Source of the DNA: Neospora caninum Liverpool
Taxonomy: Eukaryota > Apicomplexa > Conoidasida > Eucoccidiorida > Sarcocystidae
Assembly (NCBI RefSeq): GCF_000208865.1
Contig: NC_018395.1
Coordinates: forward strand, 2,821,920 to 2,885,919
Direction: 5' to 3'
DNA length: 64,000 nucleotides
Positions 37,963-50,967 of this stretch are shown here, piece after piece. The notes beneath the pieces are model-generated. The model saw only the letters and a program-made list of their open reading frames with translations, did not search any database and was not told the origin of the DNA. Position 1 is the stretch's first letter; the number at the start of each line of letters is the position of its first letter. The position numbers and the translations under genes were made by a program.

Positions 37963-40088
37963 GGTCAGTATATTTGACACTGTGATGGCGCCTACAGGTT
38001 TCGGGCGCTTTATCTTCCAACGTCGGGTGCACGAGACAGAAGCACACCGTTCCTCGGACCCGGGCAAAAGGCTGGGTTCTGGAACAAAAATGAGATTCCT
38101 TAATCGGTTTCTACGTTTCTTTTTCTGTCCCTTGCCACTTTAGTCCGCGAGCAAGGTCCTCCATAGAGATCCCTTTTTCTGCTAGGGAGTAACTCCTGGC
38201 AGGCTAGTGGGCAAGTTCCTCTCCCTGAGGGAGGCTTATGCCTTTATGGAGCACTGTGGTGTGCGCGTTGGAATCGAAGACTCAGACGGCACACTGAACC
38301 TGCGCTTTTTCGTGGCGTTTAAAACATGCGTTTACCCGAGCAGACTCGAATTTTTGCCAAGAAACCACCAGCACGGAAATTACTTGCGAGCTCGTCATCA
38401 CCTTCGGCCTCCTGAAACTGGTCAGCGAACGGAAGAGGGCTATGCCCCCATGAACGAAGGAACAACGCCGCGCAGCTATTTCTTAGTTTGTCAGTGTATC
38501 CTCGCCGTCAGACACAGGAGGTGGAAGGCGCAAGGGAGAGATAAGAAGAAGCCACGGCATAAACCCAAGAGATATGAGAGCAAACCTTCTTTGTATGCAT
38601 TCCTTTTTCCCATTGGCTTGAAAGCTGGCTAGGTGTGACCGTTAACGTCGCACCTGTCTTGTGCTGTTTGCTTGCGGGTGGGCGACACAACCGTTTGACT
38701 GAGTTCCCCGTCGCCTGGCCACTCGAAAACTCGCTTAGCGGCTCCGCGAAAATAACAAACGATTCCGACTTAATAAGGACAGGAAAGGCCGATAGGTTCT
38801 GTGTGTGTGAGGCATCCGCACCACACGGCACGCTCACCCCATGAAGACATGCGGCACTGCCTTGCCGCCGTCAGTGTCGCTTCGCCGATGCAAGGAGAAT
38901 GCGAGAAAGGATAAAGCTTACAAATTCGACGCCTATCCAGCGACGTCAGACAGGATGTACTTTTGGAGGGACGAAGTTCCTCAGAGATTGTGTGGTTTAA
39001 CGCAAGTGGACACGGGGGTTAAAACCCTAACCGTGCTTCGGCCGCCGGAAGTGAGACGAGCGTGCACAAGAGAGCATTTCATCAAACAAAAAACATTTGA
39101 AGGGCAGCACTAAGCAGCCACCCTTTAATACCATCTTTTGGTTTCAAGCCTCACTACTTAAGATTCGAACTTCTTAGCGAGCGAGGTCCTGCAACAGGTT
39201 GTCCGTGTCGTGTGTGCATGCGGTTGAAGGGCGAGTAGTGGACCGCCCCTCCACGAAAACCCGCGAACTGGTAGGAACGGCGGTCCTACGCGAAGTCGCC
39301 GGCAGAACCAATAGAAACAGAACTGTTTCAGTCGCTGCCTTCTCGTGTAAGGATACAGCTGCTTCCTTCTCTTTTTCACTACAATTGCTCACAAACTGCG
39401 TCCGAACCATATGCTCGTCTATTTGGTTCGTCCCCTTGGCTCACACCGCTCCGACGAAATAACCCTAGTACGGGCCAGCGTCCTTTATACACTATGCTGA
39501 TCACAGTGAATCAGATCGAAACGCGTGGGCTTTCCAATGTTATCGTAATGAGAGGCAGACGCACTCACAGCTCGGTCGAGCCAGTGGTAAGTCACTAAAA
39601 ACTGTTTGGTTCTGGTACTGATCCCGTGTGAACAAATTACCAATATGCACCTTGCATGTGTGCCGGAAGTTGACTCGCTCGCTTTACCTGAACCAAACCC
39701 TACGTCACACTGCAGCCGTCACCAACAAACGCGACTCCTATGGCCTTCTCAGATACCCATGATAGCACACGATCACAAAAACCTAAGTTAGGGTCATTGT
39801 CGAAACTGCCTACGACCGACGCTCCGACAGAAAAAGGCTACCGGTGAACAGATCAAGCACTAACGCAGACAACGTTGCACGAGGTTTATTCCAATACAGC
39901 ATAAGCAGTGCCGAGCGCGTGCATGTGCTTCAAAAGCGGATTCTCATCCTTTTGCTGGCGCATGCCACCAGGCCGTTATATGAAGCACGACCGTTTAGCA
40001 GAGCCAGTAGCTTGAGAGTCTTCAGCAATGGAAAAGCAAGTGATGTGTACCCAAGTGACGTAAGGAAGTCATTTTCGACACGGGAGAG
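37963..40088. other. intergenic between NAE1 and the PIH1 gene
   Basis: 2.1 kb between two - strand genes. It should hold the NAE1 3' UTR and the PIH1 promoter. No motif-bearing exon, RNA gene or repeat was recognised. Confidence 0.5.
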
Positions 40089-43000
40089 TCACAATTCGAG
40101 GACCTCAGCTTTTCGCTCGATTCCGCTCCAGATGAAAGTATTATTGATGGGCTCAAATTGGCGGCATATTAGCTTGACAGCTTCTTGCGCCGCAACACCT
40201 CCGACAATTGCAGCAGTCGTGTGAATCTCTGCTCCCCCAAACGCCACCATCTGACTAACGATTTTTTCATCGACAGTGAGACCTGCTACATTAATTTCCG
40301 AAAGCAAAGCGTCCACTTCTCTTTTTACAGCTTCTGTAGCTGAAGGGAGAGACAGTGGAAGAGGCCTCGCCGTTGGATATGGACTAGCAGCATGGTTTTC
40401 TTCGGCTTCCGCACATTCAGGCTGACGCTGAGCATATAATCGATGATCTGTTTCGTCTTCATTCCTGCCAGCACCCCTGGAGGCCCCTGCCTGACTGAGG
40501 CACACTTCGTTTTTCGCCTGTGGGTCTAACCAGCCCACTGATGTTACGCCGGGGAAGAATCCGTTGCGAACGGCAAACCGATGACACGCCCACAGCGCCA
40601 CGTACCACGGAAGAAGCGGTATCCCTTCGTCGCTCTCTTCCATCTGCAAACCAGCAACTGCCTCCTCGTACACTTCTCTATTCACGGTGGCTGGGTTGAA
40701 CTCTTCGCCAAGGGAACGATATCTGTGAGCAAACGCCGACAAACGGACATGCATAAGACTGTAGCTACCGACTCAAAAGGAGTACCGATGCTGTCAGTGA
40801 ACCTATAGTGCGGCCGTATCGCTACTAGCAAACATGTGCTGCGTCTTCAGTGCCAAACGAGCTCGGTTATTTGCTTTTGGCCCAATGTACCCGGGGATAA
40901 ATCTCGAAACCATATCGATTTATGCGAGACCCGCGTGATTCGAGCGCCTTGTGCAAAGTCTAGCACTCTGGCAGGTCGCCCAGATCTTGACCGTAGTTGT
41001 ATGTGAAGTGCCATACTCTTTCCTAGACGTTTCTAGCACCTACCTCTCTTTTCCAATGAACAAGATAGCCAGGATCTGCAGTCCAGTGGAGCTCTGCTTA
41101 CCGTATCACCTTAAGGTTGTACGCGTTTCGGCAGAACTTCTCGACGTCGTCAAAAGACACGCCATTTCTCTCTGATGCACGCCTCCGCAAAGACGAATCC
41201 ATGGATCCTCTTAATGTTTCTTGCGAGCAGTGCACCGGAGCGGAGGACGTTGGTGAGTCTGTCACTCCGCCCGGTATCCTTCCCTGAACATCCCCATCGT
41301 GGTTGACGCTGTCCCCTTGGATCATCGAGACGCTCGCCTTGATTGCGTTACAGTCGCCTTCTGCACGCTTCGAGTAGACCTGTTGAAGGCGGATAAAACT
41401 TTGTGTATCACTTGTCATGTCCGGAAGCAAACCCTGCACAGGAAGTTTCTTGCACGCTCGCTGAAACGCGGCAAGTGCCCGGGCGAGGGTCCAAAATTTG
41501 ACGTTCGACACGGGTCTGAATGAGGGCGATGACGCTTGTTCAATTACCTATAGGGTAGCATGATAGACAGAAAAAGACACAAAATATACGACTCTCCGTA
41601 AATAGCCACAAACGCCATTTCGAAAACCAGATTTTTTGTGTTCCGGTTGGGGTGTTCAAAAGCATCAGTTCGCACACGGCTGTCAGTGCTCTTCCCGGAG
41701 TTGTTGGAAACCCGGAGGGCGCAGACTCAAGACTGCTCAAATCGACCTCGAATCTACAACCCCCGCCCTCAGCCTACCCGGAATACATGCGCCAGGACAG
41801 TCGGCCCGCCGTTTTCCAAACATACTTCTGCTGTATCCGGAGACACACTGTGCGGCTTGAGAATTCTATAGACATTCGCGAGTGCCTCATCAAAATTCAC
41901 TTCGTCTGGGTGTCGGCGCATCCCCTGAATGATCGCTTCGAGTTGCCCCCGAGCTTCCTGTGGCAAGGGCGTCAAACGGGGCTCCTTCACGGTCGAAGCG
42001 TCGCAGGAATCTGACGAGGCGTTTCGGTGGGTTCGGCGGTACCGATCAAGAGCCTGAGAGAAAGATAAGACACTCTACGTGAGATACGGATACCCGTCTA
42101 CCTCCAAGGCTGCTTTGACTAGCTTCGTGGATACAGCTTTGCAGAATTCCGCGTGCGGGAGTCTGTGGGTTCCTCGGAGTTTTACTCGAAAGTGGACGGT
42201 TCCAAACAGTAGACACGTTGACATTCAGGACCATAACAGACTATCGAACAGGCTGTCGCCGCAGTCTTGAGGGTGACGGATGATTACCGGGTCTTCTTGA
42301 CATCCCGAAAAGCGAAAGTCGCCTGATTCAATACCTCAGCTGCTGCTCACGGAAACAACAATTGGGCCTCGGCCTCGACTTCTCTGGCTAGTCTACGGAA
42401 GCGGAAAATGACTCTGCTCTGATCTGCACTGCCGTCACCGGACAACAGCAGGCGAGGATGTGCGAGTCAAATAACGGAAACAGAGTCCACGTGCCCCGCT
42501 GGGCATTTTCTTTTTTGTAGAATGCAGATCCGTCACAGGAGGTTCTACAGGACAACTGGGACTAACGTTTAACCTGGGAGACAACTAGCCCGCACAGCAC
42601 ACGCGCGTACCGAAGTAAGATCAGCCGTCCAGGCAATGTCGGATCCTTGTTTCCCCCCGTAACTCTCGCAAACAGTATGGCAAGTGTAAGAAAGGCATAT
42701 GCCAGAAACCACGTTCTAAACGCAGGCACCTGCCGCTGACCTTGTTCCTTCCAGGTTCCAGGCTGCGTTCGCTTTGCCCAGGGCTCACTTGAATGAGAAT
42801 CACGACGAACGGGACTTGGGCGTGTGCGAGGTCATCCAGGCGATCGAGCTCATACTCCATGGCAAACTCGTAAAGTTCAGGAAAGGAGTCGAACAGCCGC
42901 AGATCTACACTGCCCTCGCTTTGACCCTTCCTTTCCACCAGGCAACATTCGCCTGCACAAACGCGAACGAGGCCCAGCAGGCCGACGCTTGTGACGGTGA

Positions 43001-43787
43001 TAAGAGGAACGCGTCCCCGTCGACAACCGTGTCCGTTGTATGAGACCGTCTTTTCTGTACCGGCCGGTAGGGTTTCCGGAACGCCCGCGGCAGTCGCATC
43101 GGCGAAGCCGGCGCCGTTGCGCAGGCTCGAGTGCGGCACAGAGAGAGGATCGGGCGAAGCTCTTGACTCGACAGGCTCCAGCCCGCACAGTTGGGAAAGA
43201 CGGAGAACCAGATCCAGGGGCTGCTGGCACGCGATGACGACGGAGAACGAAAAAATGCATGGCAAAGCCCTTTCGAATTCGCCGGGATTCGCCGGACCCG
43301 TCCTGCTTGCGTCGCGGCCTTGCGGATCAGAGCTCGCACAGCCCTGAACACGACGCACACAGGCGTTGTCAACAGCGGCCGCACCTGCAGTCTCACACGC
43401 GGTCTCACATGCGGCCACATATGCAGCTGGACTCAGGTGTACCGCGGCGCCCTCGACATCCGTGTTGAGTTCCAAAAGCTGTCGCACCATGCTGGCCGCG
43501 CGGGGCTCGCCGAGGTCAGCGGGGTTGAGCATCGTGTTGTGGAGGTCGGACTGTGTCACCTGAGCGTCGTCGACAATCACGAACCGTCGAATGCCCGGCA
43601 AAACGAGGTTCTTCAGAACATCCCCAGCCGCCGCTGACGAGCCCAAAACGAGCACTGAAGCGGCGCTGAGCTCGCTCTGGCCATGCTCGCCCCAAATCCG
43701 AATCTGACGGTCATAGCGGTCCGTCGAAACACCGGAAGAAGACGAGTTTGTGCCTTTGCAACCCGACAAACCGCCAGCACACGCCAT
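40089..43787 (-). CDS. NAE1: NEDD8-activating enzyme E1 regulatory subunit (NAE1/APP-BP1/AXR1)
   Basis: NAE1 pairs with the catalytic UBA3 subunit to adenylate NEDD8, which then modifies cullins. Exons: 42789-43787, 41826-42053, 41547-41102, 40089-40722, phases 0/0/2, total 769 codons (768 aa; about 530 in human). The start gives MACAGGLSG, then the E1 signature YDRQIRIWGEHGQSEL and the Rossmann-like ASVLVLGSSAAAGDVLKNLVLPGI with FVIVDDAQVTQSDLHN. Exon 1 also holds PLITVTSVGLLG and FPELYEFAMEYELDRLDD. Exon 2 has DEVNFDEALANVYRILKP. Exon 3 has FWTLARALAAF and LPVQGLLPDMTSDTQSFIRLQQVY. Exon 4 has HRFAVRNGFFPGV, FGGAEIHTTAAIVGGVAAQEAVKLICRQF and FIWSGIERKAEVLEL. As expected for the regulatory half, no catalytic-cysteine domain is seen. 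Extra length comes from Ala/Cys/Ser-rich insertions in exon 1 and an acidic insertion in exon 4. Confidence 0.95.
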
Positions 43788-46117
43788 CTTTTCGATTTTT
43801 CCGTTTTAAAAAAATCGGAAATACTGCCTAACTGTGTGGACCTATTTATATGGAGGAAAAGCAGCCGCTCTGTGGAAGAAACGCGCCTCCACTGCGTGCC
43901 GGCACTTGACGCGAGTTGGTGCGCCACGTCGGCCGCGCGAAACTGAACGATCAGTATCTCTTCTTTTCAGACCCAGACCCACCGAGCCGATTTCTTTTCC
44001 AGCATAAAAGTCTTGACTCCTGCCGTTGCAGAACGCATCCATATCGGCCACGTGTCTAGGAGGGGGAGGAGTGACTCTTGCCCGTCTCCAGTTTTCCCGT
44101 ATCACCACGTCCAGACTGTCTTGACGCTGGAGGCCTTGGAAACCATCCAAAGCGCGTTTAACCACTGCCTAGATTACCCTCGCTTTTAACTCTGGGGTAC
44201 ACCAGAAGCGATGAGCTGTGGAAACGCCCTCCCGGATCTCTAGAAATTACGTGAACTCAAGGAAAAGAGACCCGTGGATGCGCCGTGGTCCGAGATCACT
44301 TCCAGCTTGCTCTGAGGAATCAGGTTTTTTTATACCGGCGTGGAAACATGCAGGGCACTGTGTCGAGAAAGATAAATGGAATAATGGAAAAGAGACACAG
44401 ACAGAAAAGCGGACGGCGTTTTCAGGCAGGTCGTGCAGTGTCTCGTTTGTTCGAGGCAAACTGTTCAGAACCACTTCCAAAATCACGGCGGAGTGTGCTC
44501 CAAAAGGAGTCCGGACGTGTGTTGCCTAGAGGGGTATCGGCGACTCCTGGCTTTGAATACGAACAGGAGAGAACGGGACTTCTCGGTTCCACTACGTCAG
44601 ACCACGGATTTCGCAGGGAAAAAGGCTCCACTTCAAGACGATTCCCGAGAAAAAGCTAGTGTACATGGATTGTGTGCATACCGCCCGGTTCTTGCGAGTT
44701 TGCCAGAAACCGAGACACACTTGGCAGGCTCTTGAAGCGAAGAAAAGGAAAACGCTGGCTTCGCGTGGCCTCACCCTGCGGCAGAACCTGCGGATGTTGC
44801 ACACCTCTGGACTGTGCGCTGTCGCCGTCGCCGTAGTGTGTTTGCGGTGGAAATGCCAAATGGAGCACAGGCAGGAGAATCGACGGCTTACAAGGCCAGC
44901 ACAGCCACATACGACACATAAGGCTTCTAGGACTGCAATATCGTTGAGAGACAACTCGGCGACTCGTCGATTTTCAGAGGAAAGTAGATGCAAGAGACAC
45001 ACAACTTGCGCATGCACCGAGGTACGAGGCCGCAGTGCGCCGTCCGGCGACTCGGGTGGGGTGTTCCTGGAAGCCGGTTTGAACATGTTCCAACAAATTG
45101 GACTTCGAGCCCATTGCCACGTGTCTCCAGTAAGAACAGTCTTCTGAAAAAAGTCTTCTGTCGTTCCTAAACGAACTGAACGACTTGACGGTCACTGAGT
45201 TGCCACGCTCGCTGCGAAGGACTCGACTCCTTCGCGGCGAACAAGTACCTAATAACCTCCTTTCGTCCTGTCTCGCTGACTCCATTTTTGACCAGTGTGT
45301 CGTCCGCAAATCGTGTCGGTTGTGCCTTAGATGGCCTTTCTACCCTCTCTCTCCACAAGACTCGTGTGGCGTGGGCTTCTGGAGCAGCAAACTGCATTCA
45401 CCCCTCCAGCGAGCGTCTGTTTATTTTTCTAGCAAAAACTTGACGGCGGTGTCTCTCACACCTGCACTCCGATGACGTAGGCCACGCGGTGGTCCAGAGA
45501 CTCGTGTGAAAATCGCACAACCCACCGGGTGCGCGAAGAGAAACATGTCCGACACTCGCAAAGGCATACCCGTGTTTCTTCATTTTTGAAGATTCCGGAT
45601 TGTCAGTCGTACATCGGGATTTTTGGCTGGTTTCGGTGTGCTGGACAAAACACGCTGATGTTATTTTCGTGGACGGGGCTGCCGGCTTCGCGGGAGCATC
45701 CCCATCGCCAACGTAGACCCCAAAAGGCGAACAGCGGTACATCCCCTGTCAGTTTTTTTAGCAGCTTTGCTCCTCGTGCCAGACGTTGTCGTGAGGCGGA
45801 GTGACCGGTGGAAAATTTTCACCGATCCAGCGGGCGCATTTGCTCCGGGGCGAGTCAGTGTCTCTCTGCCGCGTCAGCGTGCATAGCGGAGACACGCCGC
45901 GCGAACGGTTTTCGGCTCGAAAAGAGGTGGTGAAAACCAGAGACGGTCTTTTGGTATGCTGCAGCAATACCCTTTTCACAAGCATCTGCTGTTCCCGTCC
46001 GCTGTACGCCTGGCCAACTCCACTGGCGAGCCGTGCGAATCTGCAGCGGTACACTGGTTCCACTAGGATTTTCGGCCCTTGACTCCCTCTCTTTCTCCGT
46101 GCTTGTTTGTGGGGAAT
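43788..46117. other. divergent promoter region of NAE1 and the mitochondrial carrier
   Basis: 2.3 kb between divergent start codons (NAE1 leftward, carrier rightward). GCATGC, a core bound by some apicomplexan AP2 factors, occurs at 45010-45015; a single hexamer is weak evidence. Open frames here lack motifs and are not retained. Confidence 0.45.
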
Positions 46118-49055
46118 ATGGCGTCCACTTCTTCGCCAAGTGCCGTCGCGGCTACCTCGTCCTCCCCGGTCGCTCGTGGGACAGGAACCGCGATGCCAGC
46201 CGCGTCCTCGCCAGCCCATGCCGTCAAGAAAACGGACACATTCATGAAACGCGCCCAACCGTTCGCAGTCGGCGGTCTCTCAGGATGCATTGCGACGACG
46301 TGTGTACAGCCAATTGATATGATCAAGGTGCGCATTCAGCTTGCGGGCGAGGCCGGAGGTTCAACGAACCCGTTTGCGGTCTTCCGGAACATCACCAAGA
46401 ACGAAGGAATCACCGGCCTCTACAAAGGCCTCGACGCTGGATTGATCCGCCAGGTGCGTTCCTGACACAGTCACCGCTGGTACTTCTGTCCAGTGTCGAA
46501 GCTTTCAACTGGCTGGAGGGGGGCTACCTGTTCTTACGGCGGAACTCGGCGCAACTTCGCCGGCGCAGCACCAGCGAAGTTTTCAAGTCGTCACCTGCGA
46601 CGCAGAAATCAGTCGCACAACACCATTGAGAATCGGCGGGTTATGAATCAAGAAACCGGGCGTAGACGCTCTCGTCGGCTTGCAGGCAGTGTCAGCGACG
46701 CCTGGTATATTCGTGACGCGTGTTGAACAGTGCAGCTCTTGAAGAAAACGCTCGACAAAACAGCAGAAATGATCCTCGGATGGAGCCTTCTTTGTGGAGG
46801 AAGGAAAGCGTAGCCAGTCTGCTGTCTCTCGGCACTGCGCCTCGCACCAGTGGACTGGCTGGCACTGGCCGTTAATTTTTTCCTCCCGCAGGTGTCCCTC
46901 CACGTTTCCGTTTTCAGTTGCACGGTCAGGAATCGCGTCCGTTCTTTGCCCAGATCGTGTTTTTGTTGCCTTTGGTGCACCTTTTTACGCTGCCTTTTAG
47001 CTCACGTACAGCACGGCTCGTCTGGGGCTCTTTCGCATCATCAGCGATGAGATGCGCCAAACTGGGCCGAAAGACAAGAACGGCGTCGCTCCGCCTTTAC
47101 CGCTGTGGAAGAAAGCCGTTGCAGGCCTCGCTGCAGGCGGTCTTGGCAGCTTTTTCGGCAATCCCGCAGACCTTGCTCTCATTCGTCTCCAGGTGGGTGA
47201 CTTCGTGATTCCGTCGGCTACACGTTTCCAACTTACCTCACGTGCAAAGAACCACGCGCATGAAAAGGTGATGGACGGGTGCGAGGTCGAGAATGGTACG
47301 CCGTGGTTGAATAGCCTCCGAGAGTGTATAGAAAAGTTGGTCGGGGAGGCACAGTGCTGCTTGTGTCTGACGGAAGGGTGTAGACACCCAAGTCACCGCT
47401 CTCGGGCGCTGCCTCTCTGCCTGGAGATGTTCTGGAGATTTCGCCGTGGGAAACTGTTTCTCTTGTCTCAGTGGCAACTGAACCTCGCTGCAGGTTCCCT
47501 CTTTTTCGCCGAAGTTGTAGGCGCTCATCGGTCAGCGCCGACGCTGTGATGATGTCCATCTCGTTCGTCTCGAACGGGGAACTCTTTTTTTCGTCTGTTT
47601 TTATCTTGATTGTGCACCGACAGGCGGATGCAACACTTCCTCCCGAGCAGCGTCGAAACTACACCGGCGTCTTGAATGCGATTGGCCGCATTGTAAAAGA
47701 GGAAGGCCTTTTTGGACTCTGGCGAGGCAGCACGCCGACAGTCCTAAGAGCCATGGCTCTGAATATGGGTAAGTGTCGCATGAGAAACGGGCTCGGTGAG
47801 CCGGCACCCCATCGAAGCGCTGTCGCAGGCAGTCAACGTCCAAGCGAATAGAGACGATTTCCACCGATAGTATGGGACAAAATGGATGAATACGCAGACT
47901 GCGGGAGGGACGGCATGTGCGGCAGGGTTTTACATCGCGAGGCGGATCCCGTCGCTACGCCCCTGTGTAAATCAAAAGCGTGAACCTCCTGCGTTCGTAG
48001 GACAGTTCCGTCTGTTATCGGGTTGTGCCGAGTTCGAGTTGAGAAAACTTGATCCGCGTGGCTCTCATAGTTACAGGCCCTTCAAAATCTTTTCATCTCT
48101 GAGAAGGGCTGAAATGGCAAGGCGTCGGTGGGCGGACGGGCGCGTACCAGAACGATGGAATCGGCGCCGGTTTCTGTGACAATCTCAGGCATGCTCGCGT
48201 CGAACGATCAGGCGAAAGAGTTACTGGAACCCTCGTTCGGAAAAGGATGGACGACAACACTTGGGGCAAGTGCGATATCAGGTTTCTTTGCTGTAACCTT
48301 TTCTTTGCCGTTCGACTTCATAAAGACGAGGTAGGCGTCTCTTGGACTGGATCAGCTGAACAGTACTACTCCTGACTGTTATGCCTGTGTCCCTGTGCGC
48401 CGTGTTGATCTGGCGACAGAAAGCAGGCCTTCGCAAGAACGGCCTCAGCAGCAGTCCCAGCTCATACACAGTGCATCGGTGGGCAACCTCGGTTCGTGTC
48501 AAAAGTATCCACACGCGCCCACCTCAACGCCTACCCCTGGTGCAGCAAGCCCCTTTATATGGTTCTCTTTGGTCCTTCCCGCGGTATCGAGACTGCATGG
48601 GAGGGCGTGGGTGGTTGTACGCGACTGGTCTCACGTTTTCTTCCAAGCCGCAGGCCATCGATACCGAGCGCCTGTGTTTCTGCGGGGCATCAGCGGACTG
48701 GCGGTGTATCGTGTTGAGACGATGTCGGTTTTCCATTGTGGGGCAGCAACATATCCTGGATTTCTTGAGCCAACGACGAGAGAATTTGGTGGTACCCCGG
48801 CAACGCCCGATACGTGCGTGTCTGTTCTTTTTGTCCTTGTACAGGATGCAGAAGATGCGTCGAGACCCGGTGACCGGCGAGTTGCCTTACAAGAATTTCT
48901 GTGATGCCGTCATCAAAATCACCCGACGTGAAGGCATCATGTCACTCTACACTGGTTACCCCACCTACTACGTACGTATCGCTCCGCATGCAATGATTAC
49001 GTTGATTTCGATGGAGTACCTGAACAAGATGTGGAACAGGTACACCGCTGTATGA
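46118..49055 (+). CDS. mitochondrial 2-oxoglutarate/malate-type carrier (SLC25 family)
   Basis: Exchanges dicarboxylates such as 2-oxoglutarate and malate across the inner mitochondrial membrane. Exons: 46118-46453, 47001-47192, 47624-47768, 48189-48330, 48845-49055, phases 0/0/1/2, total 1,026 nt (341 aa; family usually about 300-320). All three carrier repeats show the signature P-x-D/E-x-x-K/R: QPIDMIKVRIQ (repeat 1), NPADLALIRLQ (repeat 2) and LPFDFIKTRMQKM (repeat 3). Matrix-helix motifs such as EGITGLYKGLDAGLIRQ and EGLFGLWRGSTPTVLRAM follow. LTYSTARLGLF and ALNMGMLASNDQAKE closely resemble the oxoglutarate/malate carrier branch rather than ADP/ATP or phosphate carriers. An Ala/Ser-rich leader of about 40 residues precedes repeat 1. 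The ATG follows GGGAAT and is the only one upstream of repeat 1 in frame. Confidence 0.93.
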
Positions 49056-50967
49056 CGTACGGGTAGGCGCCGGTGTTTCGGTTCTCTGTGGAGTCGACGT
49101 TTATGCCAACTGTTGTGAATTATGGGTAAACTCCAAAGTTTCCACTGGAACCCGCAACGACTCTACCATTCTTGCCATGAAGAGGGTTTTGAAAGTATTT
49201 TTGTGGAGACCACGCATTTGTTTGGCGACTGCCTCACTCTTGGTGGTTGCCACAAAAAAGGCAGCGCCCTGCCGAGTGCGCATTGCCAATGGGGATATGA
49301 CGGGAGATGCTCCGAGATGTGTGAGCCGCGCGTCGCCGAAGCAGCGACGTTCTTTGGACTGGGACATTAGCATCAACTCGAGCCTCTCGACTAAGCAGAG
49401 AGTCGAAGCAGGATTGCAGAGGAACGTGGGGGAAGAAGCCTGTCTACCTGCCGTGTATTAGGACCACAGAGAACGGCCCTGACAATCTTTTCTGACGACG
49501 CCAGGGCAGGTGCTCATAGTCTACACATCGATCTATGGAAGAGACAAAACAGTGATGCGATGTGCGTACCTGAAACGGCGCGCAACTGGTGCAGCGCAAC
49601 CGTTACTGAACGCCGAAATCAAGCGATGCGCTTATCAGACAGCCCGCTTCTGTTTCTCATTGTAGTAGTCCGCATAGCGTGGATCGTATGAACGAGGCGC
49701 CAAAGGTCTACAGACGCGCTACCACCGTCAACGGTGGGACCTGAAGCAAGTATGATGCGCTAATTTAAGTCACTACACCCGCCTCTTCAGTTAGAGGACC
49801 GCGGTTGGTTTCTACAGATACATAGCAGGTCCCCCCGCGGTCCGTAATAACCACGTACACCATTACTTCGAACCGGCGCAAAACTGTCCCGTGAAAGTAA
49901 CGTCAATTCGCCAAGCGTCGCCTGGCTGGTCAGTGGAGAGTCTAGGTTTTGCAGAGTTCTCACACCAAATGGACCGGCGCTACAGTGCACCAGTCCCGGA
50001 AGGCCAGCTTCTCGGCTCGCCGCTGAGAGCACGGTGAGCTTCCGGATGTTCGCGAAGCGCTCTATGGAGCACCCCGACGGGTGCATCATTTCAATTTTGG
50101 CGACGGGAATTACTATGGGTAGTGAAGACAAGTCTTGCACAAAACTTCACGAGTCGTAAGACGCGCATCACCTGCCATTTACACACGGTGGCCGGACACT
50201 GGCATCTTGTCCACTGCTTTTCCAAGAGGCAACTCTCCTCCCCATGAATGGAACTGGACTGACGATGGAACCAAAACGTCGGATCATCCGACAAAGAGCG
50301 ACACGCCGCAAATGAGACATGAGACAGAATATTCGGACGGACATCGACTCTCGACAAGCGTCGAAAAGAGCGACACGCCGCAAATGAGACATGAGACAGA
50401 ATATTCGGACGGACATCGACTCTCGACAAGCGTCGAAAAGAGCGACACGCCGCAAATGAGACATGAGACAGAGTATTCGGACGGACATCGACTCTCGACA
50501 AGCGTCGACCTTGCAGCCGCCCAACGCGTCTCAACCATCATGCAACTGTTCAGCGGAACCTCTAAACGTTCGGGGCCTTGCGGGCCGACGACGTTCCGCC
50601 CTCTGAACTCATAAATACGACTGGCAGTCTGGCAAAAGCACCGCCTGACCGTCAACCATAATTCTCTTGACATGGCAACTTCATTCCTTGCAGCTCATCG
50701 CATCAGCTTGACTCAGAAAAATTAAGAGAGGTCACCCGTACATGAGCAGAAGCGAACTGTCGGGTACGACATACGGGCATTGCCCAGGACACTGCACGGA
50801 CAGTGAACTTCCCATTGTGCGGAGCGTCAGAGGCAAACAACAGGGAATATCAATATAAGGCTCTCTATCGTTATTCCGCATAGCACTGGAGCTGCATTCC
50901 CCGAGACTCCTAATAAAACCTGACTGTCATCATCAAACTGCGAGCGTTACAGTAGTCAAGGTCGAAA
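49056..50967. other. convergent spacer between carrier and MIC2 genes
   Basis: 1.9 kb shared 3' region of a + and a - gene. It contains the 72-bp tandem repeat (50296-50511). No other exon or RNA gene is recognised. Confidence 0.5.
50296..50511. repeat. 72-bp tandem repeat, three near-identical copies
   Basis: Copies start at 50296, 50368 and 50440 with GAGCGACACGCCGCAAATGA. Copies 1 and 2 are identical where compared; copy 3 has one substitution (AATATTC to AGTATTC). The unit is 24 codons, so frames stay open across the array on both strands; a + frame (50135-50614) reads through with a 24-aa repeat containing SDTPQMRHETEYSDGH. It begins about 460 nt beyond the MIC2 stop and may sit in its 3' UTR. 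Confidence 0.95.

Noticed and set aside
44285..45086. Short open frames on both strands between NAE1 and the carrier
   Set aside because: They overlap one another, have no domain signal and lie in a divergent promoter region.
50135..50614. 159-codon + frame across the 72-bp repeat as a gene
   Set aside because: The repeat length alone keeps several frames open on both strands; no start context, motif or splice evidence. Left as a repeat only.
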